64,000 nt of DNA from Thysanoteuthis rhombus (GCA_963457665.1 OY735215.1:30132041-30196040); one strand, 5' to 3'; positions 1 to 12,195 are shown, counted from the first letter of the stretch. Numbers and translations: made by a program. Notes: generated by a model not told the origin, from the letters alone.

Positions 1-370
1 ATTTTTTATAATTCTAAGTTGCTTCTAACAATGAATTTAATGACATGACAATGAATTTATAACAATGAATGCAAATTTGTTAATGTAATTTTTTTTTTCA
101 TTCATTTATGCAATTTTTCAAAAATTTCTCAATGATATTTTAAAAATTTTTTGTTCGTAACACTCAATAGTCTACTCCCTACAGTTCCCCACTCAAAAAA
201 AATATGAGAATTTCAAATATGTTTAACTTTGTCATTGAAGAAAATTAATCTATATCAATCTCTAAATAACTATCAAGTTTCATGATATAGTTATAGAAAT
301 TTTATAATCAGTTTTATGAAGTAAAGCCAAATTGTTTCAGGGTTAAACAAATTTTTCACAATATCTATTT

Positions 371-665
371 CATCATCATCATCAGTCTTTTAATGTCCGT
401 CGTTAGACATAGACCTTCCCCAGAATTCCCCACAATTCTCTATCATGGGTGTCACGGGGCCAGTATTTTCTAAATTTGTCTAGTTCATCTCTCCATCTTG
501 AATTCTGTAGGCCTCGGTTTTGGATGTGATTTCTGGGAATCCATGTTGTGAATCATGATGTCCACTGGTTGTCTTTCATTCTTGCAACATGGTCTGGCCA
601 TTGCCATTCAAGTTTTTTAATGGTCTCCATGATGTCTCAGACTCCCATTTTCTTCCTGATATAAT
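371..665 (-). mobile_element. RTE-like non-LTR retrotransposon, 3' end (5'-truncated)
   Basis: On the minus strand it reads the conserved C-terminal tail of the RTE-type ORF (HVARMKDNQWTS, WIPRNH, RWRDELDKFRKYW, DRELWGILGKVYV, RRTLKD) with in-frame stops. It is followed by a short TGA-repeat tail that appears on the + strand as TCATCATCATCATCAG at 371-386. It matches copies at 11165, 21151 and 48901. Confidence 0.75.
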
Positions 666-1418
666 GTCTTGTGATCTCCCCATGTAAGGTTGAGCATGAT
701 TGTCTCACGCACACAAGAAGGCAATAAAAAAAAAGCATTAGCAAATAATTCCTCTCTGAAGTAACCAATACAAATGAAAATAGATATGTGTTGTTTTCTT
801 CATTGATCATTTTGGCTCTGGCAGTAGAGGTAGTAAAAGAGATATTCTTCCAATGAAGGTTTTTGATAGATCCCAAAGCTAAGCATCTCATATCTTAGTT
901 TGTAGAGTTGAGACAAGGCTGGCTGACTTCACAGATTACTTTTTGGTTAGTTTTTTTTAATCCCATTATACAGCGCAAGGTTATTGGAGTACCGCAGATG
1001 ATTCATCATATGTGCTTCAAGGAAGGGCAAGACAGCTTTGTTGGGTCCATCCTTCTTCAGGCGGGTTTGGAATACCGGACTGGTTTCCAACCATAGCTGG
1101 AGAGCACACTTACTATTTACCCATAACTGGGATGAAAGGAGATAGACTCGTGCCTTTCTTAAGGGCATCAGAGCGAAGTGGAACACAAACTGTCTCAGCT
1201 GAGGTTCGATTATCATCATAATAAGTTAATAAACGGATACCTGTAAAATGGTTATGGATACCTACCTTTTTCAATCATGACCGAAGGCTGTTTTGTTCGG
1301 CCCAAGTGACCTTTCCACCATTTGACTGGTCAGTCTCTATCAATCAACTGATCAACCCCTTGGATTGAACCCAGTCTCCTTTTATTGGCTACATAGCTCA
1401 ACTAACAATGGATACTAA
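666..1418. other. Intergenic stretch with a diverged interspersed repeat
   Basis: No gene is seen. The part at 1085-1215 (CCAACCATAGCTGGAGAG, a GGAGATAGA motif, then an ACAAACTG...GGTTCGA box) resembles 24545-24650 in the same order and orientation, so both look like old copies of one repeat. GGTTCGA at 1203 and GGATTGAACCCAG at 1362 look like tRNA B-box remnants. Confidence 0.35.
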
Positions 1419-1420
1419 AG

Positions 1421-1514
<94 letters not shown>

Positions 1515-1536
1515 GGTGGTGGTGGTAGTGGTGGTG
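1421..1536. repeat. Compound microsatellite (GAT)n-(GTG)n
   Basis: About 80 bp of perfect ATG/GAT triplets turn directly into about 30 bp of GTG triplets. RTE-type elements in this window end in the same triplet, so this may be an expanded retroelement tail. Confidence 0.9.
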
Positions 1537-1539
1537 AAA

Positions 1540-2600
1540 AAAATGCAAAGTTAACCCATCTGTATCTTATCACTAATCTCAATAGATGTCATTATAGCTT
1601 CTCTGATGGTTATCATAAGGGTACACCAACAGCCTCAGCTGATGGCTGATGGCTGCTACTGGTAATATAAGTGAGACAGACATGGTGGGAAGAAAGAGGG
1701 GAGAACAGAAAGATTTTATCCAGGGAATTTAATAAGATAGTTGGAGAAGAGAGGGGAGAAAAGAAAGTAGTTTATTACAAGGGTAGGAAGGGAGAGGGGG
1801 GAATAGAAAGCTAGGTGATTTAATAAGAGGGTAAAGGGACTCTTTTAGAAAGACCCCTGTCTCCTGTGGAATCAACTATTGCAATTGGACAATGGAGGCA
1901 GCTGACAGACAGACTTGGCATCACTATATCTTCCATCTCTGAATCCAAACACAAAATCAGGGCAGAGGAGAAGAGACAGGGTATTTCCTCCAGTCCTACA
2001 TGCTGAGGAAGGGACAGGGGCTGATGGCTGCAACTGATACTATGTGAGACAGACACAGCTCTTATTATATATATGACTATCTGTAGTACTCAGCTTTGCC
2101 TGGAGAGAAAATGTTGAAAGTAAGATTTTTGAAAATTGTAACAGGGGATGTGGGTGCTTGACTAGTGAAATCTTGAAACCAAAAAAATAATTTCTTAGAT
2201 GGATTTATTGGAGCTCTTAAGCATTATTTATGTGAAAGTGTCAGTTTTGGAAAAAGAGAAGGTAGGTTAGATGGGATTTGGTTCTATTTATGATGTATCG
2301 ATAAATTGGAACTGTACCCTTACTTTCCATATGAAAGTATGGCTTTGAAGTAATTTGATTACTTCTGTTGTGAAGCCAAGGCTGGTGGTGGGTCCATTTA
2401 TAATTATGTTCAGATAGAGTTTCGTGTTTTTGAAGACTGATTTTGAATGGTTATACTACAGACAGAAAGTGGGGGTTCAGCTCAGCATTATAGTTTAATT
2501 GTTCACAGATCCTGACCGCACCCCAGACTTGAACATTTTTTTTAAAGATGACACTTTTCCAAAGGTTATAGAGCTTTTATTGAAAGTAGCAAAAATTTAA
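1540..2600. other. Intergenic, no gene recognised
   Basis: Purine-rich stretches (GGGAGAGGGG-type, 1680-1850) with a loosely repeated TAATAAGA...GGAGA motif. CAGCCTCAGCTGATGGCTG-like and GGGGCTGATGGCTGCAACTG segments at 1630 and 2015 resemble each other and both lead into GTGAGACAGACA, so they are probably direct copies of one short repeat. Confidence 0.4.
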
Positions 2601-2638
2601 TTAGGAAGAAATTATAAAAACATTCTTAGGCCTTCATT

Positions 2639-3112
2639 GTTGAAACAAATTTTGACCCAAGATAACAACACAATAAAATAAGCTGAAGTCAAAAATGGAA
2701 TAATAATGGCTTACAATATTTTATCTTGAAAGAACAAATAATGAAATTCAGTCGGCCCTCCAATTTGATGGAGAGTATACTTGTATCAAAACTATTTAAA
2801 ATGTCATTTATAATGAAAAAAATTACAAAATATGAATTTAAGGTAATATAATTTGATCAGGAAAAAATCATTAATATGCTATTTGACCTGTTGAAACAAA
2901 ATTCAACCTAAGGAAACTTCAAAATGAAATTAGCTGAAGGTAAGTAGTAGTCAAAATTGAATAATAATAGTTTACAGTACTACATCTTGAAAAATAAATG
3001 ATAAAAAGCAGTCAGCCTTCCAAATTTGTGAGGAGTATACCTGCACTCATAATTTTTAAAATGTTTATTACAAATAAAACTATGGATAGATTTAAGGTAA
3101 TATAACTTTGTA
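2639..3112 (+). repeat. Direct duplication of about 250 bp
   Basis: Copy 1 (2639 to about 2858) and copy 2 (2890-3112) start with GTTGAAACAAA and share AGCTGAAG, CAGTC.GCC.TCCAA, GGAGTATACCTG and TTTAAGGTAATATAA in the same order, 251-254 bp apart. Divergence by eye is about 20-25%. No coding content was recognised. Confidence 0.75.
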
Positions 3113-5320
3113 ATGTACTGTACACATGAGGCCCTATTGTTTACTAGACTCATTTTCCTTATTAGTCTGTGCTTTTTCACAGCAGTCTACAAATTTTGTT
3201 TAAAATCCCAATAATGACCTGATTCAATTAGCTGTGTGTTTGAAAAAGGAAATAGATGTGATAGAACTTGATGATGGCTTTGGTTGTTAAATTTGAAAAG
3301 TGTAAAGGAAGGCATAGAATTTGACAACGGCTGTCTAATTACTACTTAACACTGTTTAAAAATTTCCATGATTATGAGGAAAAAAAAGCTGAAAACTTCT
3401 TACAGAATTGAATTTATTGTGATGAATATGTATGTCATTTGTAAGAAGACGGAATGATAAAATCTTGGTACAAGAATTAATTTTTTCTGATGTTTAGAAC
3501 CGAAGATCAGCAAAAGAATGATCTCTGCTGACTTTGAATGACCTCAAAAGTTAGCCTATGAGGAAAGTTGATTTTTCATTGATTCTTCCTGCCATATATC
3601 AGGTCAACTGGCCAAGTAGATTAAGCAAAGAAGACACATACACACACACACGCAAACAAACAAATGGCTCAGGTTTTAGTTTGGATAAATGTCTTTCCTT
3701 TTAACCACCTCAATTGGTCATCATTGGGAACCCCTGACAAGCAACTGAGATAAGTGTATGTTGTAGATTTTGTAATGACACAACCACATAATCAATGACC
3801 AAGTATGATTATTAAGATAAGGGCATGAGATCTCATTCCTGGATTTCATTTTTATCACTTGTCATTGATTCATGAAAGATCAATACAGACATAAATTTTC
3901 ACATTACTCAAGAAGAAATATTAATTTTCACAAAACTGAATAAATCTCAAACATATGTTCTTGACATTAGATCATTTAGTTCAATTTTAAATTTTCTGAA
4001 ATTCATGAATACAACCATATTCTATTCGTGAAAGCATTCAGTATTTTTAAGGGGAAAAGAATTACTCATTGATTAAAAAGAAAAATACTTTGGATAGAAG
4101 GAAAAAATCTTGAATTTGTAGAATTAAGTAAAAATCAGTCCCATGTATTGTATTTTCTAATCAAAAAGGGTAGTTGATAAATGAATTCAGAGCGAAGGGA
4201 ACAAATCTAAAAATCAAGTAAAACATTCTCAGGCTCAATTTAAAAAAATCAACAGATCAACAAGAAAAATATATTCAGATATAGAAATACTAGATCTAAA
4301 GAATTATTCTAGATTAAGCCTGTAATCTAAGTTTGAAACTGGATTAAATATGGAATATATGTAAAAATCTGTAAATCTTTAAATGAAAGAGAAATATTCA
4401 AGTTTCAAATATAAAGTTTCTAGTGCAAAAGAAAATTAAGAATTTCCCTTCTTTTAATTTTCATAGTATTTTCTGCTTGGATAGTAAATTTTAAAAATTT
4501 ATTTCAAGATGCAAATTGATTAGAAAAATGCAGAAGTATTTCAATGAAATAGAAATAACTTGAATTCAGGTGATCAGATTCAAAAAGGAAAATCTTGAAT
4601 ACAAACAGAATAAATATGAATATAGTTTATTAAAGAGCTTAAAACATAAATTTAAGAAGTGGCCTCAGTTCTTGAACAATACTTCTGGATTATAAGTAAA
4701 AAATTCAGAAAGCAAATAAAAAAGATGAGTCTATGCATTTATAATCAAGGAAAGCTATAAGCAGAAAAATATCAATATCAATAGTTAAATTTCTAGACAA
4801 GTTTTCAAAGTGTAAGGCTCAATCTAGGCTCAATCTAACACAAATTCAGAGATCAGGTTATGAATTTCTATGAACAATCCTCAAGATAAAAAAGCCGAAT
4901 TACTTTTAGCAATTATCTACTTTTATTGAGAAAAATGTAGACATTATCTCCCATGTAATTTGATTGACAGAAAAAAAAGTGTATAATTAGAGTGTATACA
5001 ATATCTAAAATTGCTTTCTTTTCCAATTTAATTTTTCAATTTGGAAGAAATTTCTAATAGTAGGATCTTGTTTTTTGTCATTTTTATACACCAATATTTT
5101 GATAAACAACAAGGGATACTTCACATTGTCTAGGGAAAAATAACTTGGAATATAAAAACACAGGAAAAAATTTATTCTTCAGTATATTTCTCCTGACACA
5201 ACGAATGTTTAAAAAAACAATTATTTACCCCACCTATCCAAACGAATTGGGCTTTATTTGCTCTATTTTTTATGGGGTTGAAAACATTTTTGTACTTCAT
5301 ATCCAACTCAACATTATGCT
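3113..5320. other. A-rich intergenic stretch
   Basis: No gene is seen. 3900-4900 is purine/A-rich with recurrent short motifs (AAAATCTTGAAT, TTCAAGAT, TCTAGA-type boxes). This suggests a very old, diverged tandem or satellite origin, but no clear period could be fixed by eye. Confidence 0.4.
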
Positions 5321-5334
5321 ATAAATTGCTTCAG

Positions 5335-5867
5335 TTGGGTAGAAATGACCTCTGGTGACCTTGATTGATCTTGAAGATCAGCCTCACAATGCCTATTACC
5401 TTCACTGTGTGAAGATACAACCCTATGCCAATTTTCAGCATCATAGTTGCAGAATTGTGGCCTACAACTTTGAAAATATGCTAGAAATGACCAGTGATAA
5501 GATCTGGTGACCTTGGATGATCTACAAGACCACCCTTGCAGTGCCTATGACTTACGATGCAGAATTGTGACAAACAACTTTGAAAATTGGCCAGAAATGA
5601 ACTCTGGTGAGTAAGATCTACCATTATGCCAAATTCCAGTTTCATAAATTCTGGCCGACAACTTAAGAAATCGGCTAGAAATAAACAGAAATAAACTCTA
5701 ATAACCTGAATTTTTTCCAAAGTCACCCTCTTGGTATCTACAACCTTTGTCATGAGAAGATTTACCCCTAAGTGTTCTTCCAGTTTTATACTTTCAAAAT
5801 TGTGGCCAAAAAATTGGCAAGAAATGATGAGAAATAACCTCCAGTAATCTTAAATGTCCTCCAAGTT
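5335..5867 (+). repeat. Diverged satellite-like tandem repeat, about 4 units
   Basis: Units of roughly 100-145 bp begin near 5340, 5483, 5594 and 5677. They share AGAAATGA, TCTGGTGACCTTG, GATGATCT, AATTGTGGCC and ACAACTTTGAAAA-like blocks. A partial fifth unit ends near 5867. Unit lengths vary and identity is low. Confidence 0.65.
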
Positions 5868-6591
5868 AAACCTTGCATAGACTGCAGGCTGCAAATTTGT
5901 GTGCAAGAGTAACTTGACTTTCAGGATAAACATAGGATAGGTGACGATGCCCTCTCATGACCCCCAATGGTTGATTTAGGGTCAGGTATTTTGGTTAGGT
6001 CTTTAAGGTCAGGGCTTCCTTACTCAATTTATGAAATCTCTATAAAATATAATTTACTTTCCTGAATTGTTGTATTTGAAGTTTGTGAGTGTGTGTGAAC
6101 AAGCCTGTGTGTTGCTAGGTACCAAATCTTTTTGTGTGTGTTTGCTAGCCCGATGGAATGGGTACGCTGGTGATTATAACCCCCACTTGTATGAAATCTC
6201 AACAATTCTCTTTCCTGTGTAGTGATATTCCAAGTTTTTTCCAAATACCTGGCATTGCTCAGGGAAAAAAGTAATCAATACTAAGAAAAGTAATCAATAC
6301 TGAAGGGTCATGTATTAAATGTCAAAATAGACATTTTTTTAAAAGCTAAAATCAACCTGACCTTAAGGTCATCTTCAAAGTTCAGCAGAGGTCACCTATC
6401 CCATGGAAATCCTGGGTTAAAGATACCCATGAACATAATTCTGCATCTCTAAGGGGGCAGCTGTCTCCCTTAGATATGAAAATACCTAAATTGACCTGAC
6501 CCTTAATTGACCAATAGAGGTAACCAGAGGTCAGCACCATATATCCTATGTTGATCCCAGAAATTACCCTTGCATACTTCTTTGCAGACTT
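5868..6591. repeat. Large imperfect inverted repeat (arms about 115-135 bp)
   Basis: The left arm (5868-6005) and the right arm (6480-6600) are reverse complements. Both carry, read outward to inward, TGCAA..., TGCAAGRGTAA, AACATAGGATA, a GGTCA-type block, AGGGTCAGGT and a TAGGT-type end. The 475-bp centre has further GGTCA/TGACC motifs. This could be a MITE-like element or two inverted copies of one repeat. Confidence 0.6.
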
Positions 6592-6639
6592 CAGGGTTTG
6601 GTTGATCTAACTCAACTGAAGCTGTTGTAAAGGTTGATT

Positions 6640-6890
6640 GCATGTTAAGTCATAAAACAAAATGTTATGTAAGAAAAATTACCACTGATGTCGCTGGTAC
6701 TTGGCCTTGAAATTATTGTTTCGGCTTTATTGAAATTTTGACTTTGATGCAGTAACATTTTTGATAGATTCTTTTTTGTGTGTGTGCTCTGAGAGCATTG
6801 TGATGTTTTATTAACAATTGTAATTATCAAATAACTATTTGAGGATTTTACCATTAGTTGGCCAGTTTTGCAAGTTTTTGACCAGAAATG
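6640..6890 (+). repeat. Interspersed repeat, family A copy 1
   Basis: Shares ordered blocks with 55930-56310: GTAAGAAAAAT.ACCACTGAT.TCG, a TTTTGACTT..TGCAGTA block, GAG..CATTG.GATGTTTT, CATTGTAATTAT-like and GTTTTTG.CCAGAAA. Both copies are in the same orientation. No coding capacity is seen. Confidence 0.65.
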
Positions 6891-7439
6891 TATCCAACTA
6901 TCTACCAGCTCTGCTTCCCCACCCTCTTTGACATTGATGTTATCATAAAGTTGGCTACATCCGAAAGGGAAAGAGAAAGGGAAATTTACTTAAACACTCT
7001 TCCCTCCATTTAACCCACTCACTTAAAAAATTACATTTCCTTTACGTCACTCACCAACTCACTAACTGAATGATTCTTTATTCCTTTCAGTCATTCATAT
7101 TCTTATTTTATTTTAGTTTCAAACTTCCAGCATTTTTGTGATACAATTTTAACGTATCCTACGTTGCTATGTCAACATATGTTATGTCTCATTTTACAAC
7201 CCTTTTATTGTTTTATTTGCTCTGTTAATGAATTTCATATGGATTAAATCATAATAACTTTTGGAATACGATAGGACTCTGACAAGCCAACAAACATACT
7301 AATTTACATATTTGGCTTTAAGATAAATGCGTTCTTTCGCCATCAACTTTAAAAAAAGTATATCTTAGCTAAATAAACTATTAATCGAAATCAGAATCTT
7401 TAGAATGTACACATTTTCCCAACTAGAAACAAGTCAATT
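6891..7439. other. Intergenic, no feature recognised
   Basis: AT-rich unique-looking sequence with a short GGGAAAGAGAAAGGGAAA tract near 6960. Nothing else is visible. Confidence 0.4.
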
Positions 7440-7444
7440 TACCC

Positions 7445-8240
7445 TGGAAGCTTAGATTTCTGGGGTCCTAGAACCAATGAATTCTCCAAAGGTATTTTCA
7501 GCTGCAACTTGATTGCTTAAGACTTACCCTTGCAAGTGGTTGATATGTCTGAAAAAGTGGTAGTCAATCGGAGAGAGAGGTCAGGTGAGCAAGCTGAATG
7601 GGGCAGAGTTTCACAGCCCAGAACATTAAATTTCTGCAGGGTCATTTGTGTAACATGCAGTCAGGCATTATCTATGGAGAAGAATTGGTCCTTTTTGATT
7701 GACCAATATTGGGCGAAAATGTTTTGGTGTATTTTGTCAATCTCCTGGCAATACTTCTTTGCTGTGATGGTTTTGTCAAGAAGTTGTAGTAGATGATTTC
7801 CCTACCAAACAGTGACCGTAATCTTATTTTGATGCAGGTTTGATTTGGGGAAGTACTTTGATGCTTCACTTCTGTCCAGCTACTGCAGGGAACACTGTCA
7901 ATTGTTCAACAGAATCCATTTTTCATCACTTGTAATATTGTGTGAAAGAAACGCAGAGCAGACTTTGTAATGGCGATTATTTCATTTTTGTTCAGCCAAT
8001 GCAGCACCCATTTGTCAAGCTTTTTGCTCTTCCAGTTTGGAGCAAATGTTAAACAACTATTGAATGGTCAACATCTAGTTCCTCTACCTCATCTTATTTT
8101 GTGTGGGTTTGCCTCAATAACGGCCTTCAATTGGATGATGTCAATCATTGAAGGTTGTCCACGACCCTTCTCATCTCAAAGGCTCTTGTCTCTGTTGAGC
8201 TGTACTTTTGTTGATGATCCCCCTGTCCAGTAGTTAGAAA
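7445..8240 (-). mobile_element. Mariner transposase relic (SETMAR/Hsmar-like)
   Basis: The minus strand, read in shifting frames, gives the order of a mariner transposase. It runs from a GRGQPSMID...QLKAVIEANPH helix-turn-helix segment, through KSKKLDKWVLHWLNKNE (WVPHEL position), PKSNLHQNKITVTVW, ITAKKYCQEIDKIHQ, a degraded DNA..H box (SIDNA) and CSPDLS (the YSPDLS box), to NQVAAENTFGEFIGSR. Several frameshifts and stops make it dead. Terminal repeats were not located. Confidence 0.75.
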
Positions 8241-8990
8241 ACGGGGGTATGCAGTCTGTCAAATAGAGCTTGGGGGTCCACAGCAGTGTCCCCTAACACT
8301 GCAAATCTTGTGGCAGAAAAACAACATTATCCACTGCACAACTATTAAAAAATATAATGATTGTATACAGACGTGTACCATATATTAGAATTTGAATAAG
8401 AGTAATTCATTGTGAATGAATATGATTTTCAAAGGTCAAAAATGACTTTTTATCATGGTTCATTATTTAGTTCAAATACTAAATGCTGAATATAAGACTT
8501 CCTTTATAGAAGGGATCTTTATAGAAGTTTCAAAACCACTGTCCTACCTGAATACTTGATTGATATTGCTAGCAGTTTCTTGGTCTTTACACCCTATTTT
8601 GAACTGAAGCAACAATATTGCTTGAATTTGTTTTTTTTTCCACCTCAAACTCAAACAACCATCGGGTTTAACAAACCCTCTGCTTCAACAATATCACCCT
8701 CCCCGCATTAGTTTGCTATAGCGAGAGTTTACTGTACTTCTTATTATATCTACAATGAACTTCTTTTTTTTTTTAGAATTGAAATTCCCCTCAAAATAGG
8801 TTTTTAGTGAGGGAGTTTCCAAGGTAAGTTTATGCTAAATTGATCCTTTAGTTTGTACCAAGCAAATGGCAAGAGAAGTAACTTATCCATGGATCACCCA
8901 TTTTCCCAAATTTTTAAAAATGGCATGTTGCCAGAAGATGTTGGTCACATGACAGTTTCAATTGTGTGACTAACCAGACCAGTATATGTA
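8241..8990. other. Intergenic, no gene recognised
   Basis: AT-rich sequence with T runs at 8630 and 8763. Nothing supportable is seen. Confidence 0.4.
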
Positions 8991-8991
8991 T

Positions 8992-9043
<52 letters not shown>

Positions 9044-9051
9044 TATACATC

Positions 9052-9119
<68 letters not shown>

Positions 9120-9180
9120 CACATTTACATATATATGTATGTATGTCTATAAATATATATATATATATATGTGTGTGTGT
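8992..9180. repeat. Long (TA)n microsatellite with CA/TG patches
   Basis: Three TA runs (8994-9035, 9055-9112 and 9152-9170) are separated by CACACA and GTATG-type interruptions and closed by GTGTGTGTG. The open frames across it encode only Tyr-Ile repeats and are not genes. Confidence 0.95.
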
Positions 9181-9636
9181 CTGCGTGAGTTATCATAAAA
9201 CAAAATGAAAAAGTGGATACCTCCACTGTCATGGCTGATCAATGACAACAGGGCAATGTATCAGAAGTCAAATTTAAAATAATAAAAGAAGATGCTTTCT
9301 GTCTGAAAACATTTATTTTCAAAATATTTCCATGATTCAACTTTGTTGGGTGGCAACTATTCATTAGTGAGGAAGAATGATAATTGTGGTTATTTATCTC
9401 AAATCTTCAGGTTCATTATGGCCTGGCTTGAGCTGATACAAGTATAAAAGATGAAAATCATGTGTTTTCCATATTTGCCTAAAAAATGTAGTAAGAATTC
9501 ATGGAATGTAATTAAAGTTTTACTGAATAATCAAGATATTATTTTAAAATATGATATTAATTGAGAGTAAAAAAAGTCAAGCTTGAAATGAAATCAATAA
9601 TTTCATGTTGAACAACTTAATTAGTATCCCAATGTA

Positions 9637-10345
9637 TAGTTCACTATTGTCATGAATTTATTGTAACGTAAACTTTCAAATCCATGAAAATAAACATAAT
9701 TTTGTTCAACTCTTTTCGCTTCTCTTTTGGTATTGATATAATCATTATATACAAAGTATGCTTGAAAAGTATTCAGCCATTTTAAATATCTCAAAAACCA
9801 GATCAATGGCCTTCATGTAACTTAGCAACCTCTCTGCACATGTATAAACACTCTCCCATGAGGTTACCTAGTCAATAGTAAGACACCATTATGTGAACTT
9901 GTGTACTGTGTGACGGTCATTCTTCATGTCTTGTGCATGGTTTTTGGCAAACGATCATATCAGGCAGGTTTGCCAGCTCTCTGCTGAAGAGATTTCAGAC
10001 CATGGATGAGATTAAGGAGCAGGCAACAAGGCAGATGATGATGATTCCAAAAGAGGACTAAGCAGACTGTTTCAAAGAGTGGAAGAGACACTGGAATAAG
10101 TGCATGAGATCCCAAAGAGCATACTTTGAAGATTACTTAAATGCTGTATTGGTATAGATTCATGAATTGCAAACTTTCAATCGATAAAAATAAACATGAC
10201 TTTGTTTGAATCTGTTTTCCTTTCTTTTGGTATGAATATAACCAGTATATATTGTATTTATTGGCATATAAGACTCTCCCTTTTCTTTTTTTTTTTAATA
10301 AGTCCCGAAAGGTAAATGTAACCTTTATTGTCATACCCCACATTG
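9637..10345 (+). mobile_element. Internally deleted mariner-like element with direct repeat ends
   Basis: 10064-10158 reads in one frame DCFKEWKRHWNKCMRSQRAYFEDY and onward to a stop. This is the characteristic C-terminus of a mariner-type transposase (CF..W..RW.KCI...G.YFEGD pattern). A 100-115 bp block at 9645-9750 recurs in direct orientation at 10150-10250 (CATGAAT...AAACTTTCAA, AAAATAAACAT, TTTTGGTAT boxes). It seems to be transposon 3' untranslated sequence present twice, so this is a solo relic next to, or fused with, an internally deleted copy. Confidence 0.6.
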
Positions 10346-11160
10346 GCCAGAAATTGGAGAGAGATAAAAAACAAGCTGAATGATAAATAAGAGGAATTCA
10401 AGAAAATCCACTTTTTTTTGTTATGTTACCTTATTATACCTGTCTTATACGTCATTAGATATAGTTTATAATCAATACAAGTTGGAAAGTTTGAGTATTT
10501 TGTTCAAAACTAACAGGAGTCTACAGATGTGCATTAAGGGTATTTTTAAATCAGAACATTGTCAGGGTTTCATATTCTGAGTTTCAGGTTGTGTTTCTTC
10601 TTTTGTACTGCTGCTGTAAGATAAAATATTTACATATCAGCAGATATCTTCCACAAACAATAAATAAATCTCCACGGATGACAACACATTGATTTCTGAA
10701 AATAAGAAGTTCATCAAAAATAATTTTGAAAAGCACTCCCAACCTCAATGTAAAACTAATCGTTTTTTTTACTCTCATATTTGAAGTTCAAAAGAGATCG
10801 GAGACAATGAAGAGAAGGAAGTCAAGGAGAGAAAGGTCAAAGATATGGGTATGCGTGGTACTATCCAATCAGAAATCATAAAAATGTGTTTCCTTCAGTG
10901 ATCAAGTTGACAGCTAACAAGGCAATAAATGAAACATGTCTATAAGAAGAGCTCTCACCTTGACATATATTTACAAACGCATAAAGGTAGATACATTCAA
11001 TCATTAACTAGGTGTGGTGTGTAAATATGCACGCACAAACACACACACACATATACGTATGTACACATGTATACATACATACATATATAGTCGAGAAAGC
11101 TTTATAGCTTTAAACACTGAACACATTAAAAAACTTTTTTCAAAACTTTTTCGTATATAT
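10346..11160. other. Intergenic, no gene recognised
   Basis: AT-rich. A short CA/TA microsatellite lies at 11036-11090. Small open frames here have no recognisable family. Confidence 0.4.
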
Positions 11161-11164
11161 AATG

Positions 11165-11351
11165 GCGGTGGGCTGGCCATGTTGCAAGAATGGCACACAA
11201 TCGATGGACATCACAACTCACAACATGGATTCCCCGAGACCACATGCGCAACCTAGACAAGTTCAGGGAGTACTGGCTCCGTAACGCCCATGATAGAGAA
11301 GTGTGGCAAATCCTGGGGAAGGTCTATGTCCAACGACGGACGCTAAAAGAC

Positions 11352-11388
<37 letters not shown>
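11165..11388 (+). mobile_element. RTE-like retrotransposon 3' end with (TGA)n tail
   Basis: The + strand reads GWAGHVARMAHNRWTSQLTT, WIPRDHMRN, LDKFREYWLRNAHDREVW, ILGKVYVQRRTLKD and a stop, followed at once by about 12 TGA/ATG triplets. Relative to the copy at 371-665 it lacks about 14 residues between MRN and LDK. Because one frame is intact to the stop, this is the youngest-looking RTE fragment here. Confidence 0.8.
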
Positions 11389-11459
11389 ATACGATTGATG
11401 CATTGAAGCAGCCCTTATATCCCAGTGTAATGCAGTAACTCAAAGGTATGGGCACTTTC

Positions 11460-12060
11460 AGATTGCAAACCCTCTAAATACTCTGATTTTAAAACAGAAC
11501 CACAAAAGACACAACTGCAACACCAACAACATACAAGGTATTGACTAATAACAAACAGTCCTTACAAAGAACAATAGATGCACACATACAACACCCCTTT
11601 AAGAAAAGTAAAAGAAATCTTAGCCACCCTCAACCAAAAAGACTAAATGAAAACAACACACCTTCTAACACCCTGCCCGAAATAAACCAACACCTACTCA
11701 TTAATTGCTAGACACCACCTCTTCATCTAAAGATAGAAATAACAAAATCCATCTTTCCCCGAGAAATGACCCTTCCAGCCCATCACTGCTTTTCTTGTCT
11801 AAGACAAGTCAAACACCCACAGAGACAGGAAACATACATTCCCTCCGACCCTGCCTCTCATAGACCCATCACATTTCAAACCAAATGTCACCTTCAATTA
11901 CACAGATGCAGACACCCCCCTTCCGCTCCTACCAAATAACCGAACACAGAAATATTCACATTCTCCTCCTCAGCACCGAAATGTTAACAGCATATTTTTC
12001 CCTGTGAACCACCGCAAATATTTTTCTCTAAAAAAGATAGCTGCCTCACTCTCTCATTGA
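11460..12060 (+). mobile_element. G-depleted, C/A-rich tract, possibly a decayed non-LTR reverse transcriptase
   Basis: This 600-bp stretch is clearly poor in G on the + strand and rich in C and A, unlike its neighbours. A forward frame reads RKVKEILATLNQKD and, further on, CLRQVKHPQRQE...PSDPASHRPITF. These are reminiscent of the LN..KA.GPD and YRPI segments of non-LTR reverse transcriptases, but many stops interrupt it. The composition is seen directly; the family call is tentative. Confidence 0.35.
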
Positions 12061-12195
12061 AATGCATTGGGCTACGCCCATGGAATAGTAATGAAAAAAT
12101 TTGAGATGTAACACCTATCTCTTGACTTTTTCATTCCATCTTCCAATTGTCATTTTCATCTACATTCTGACGGATCACTTCACATCTGTTATACA

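Noticed and set aside
8966..9208. Two overlapping 70-80 codon frames rich in Tyr-Ile
   Set aside because: They are translations of the TA microsatellite.
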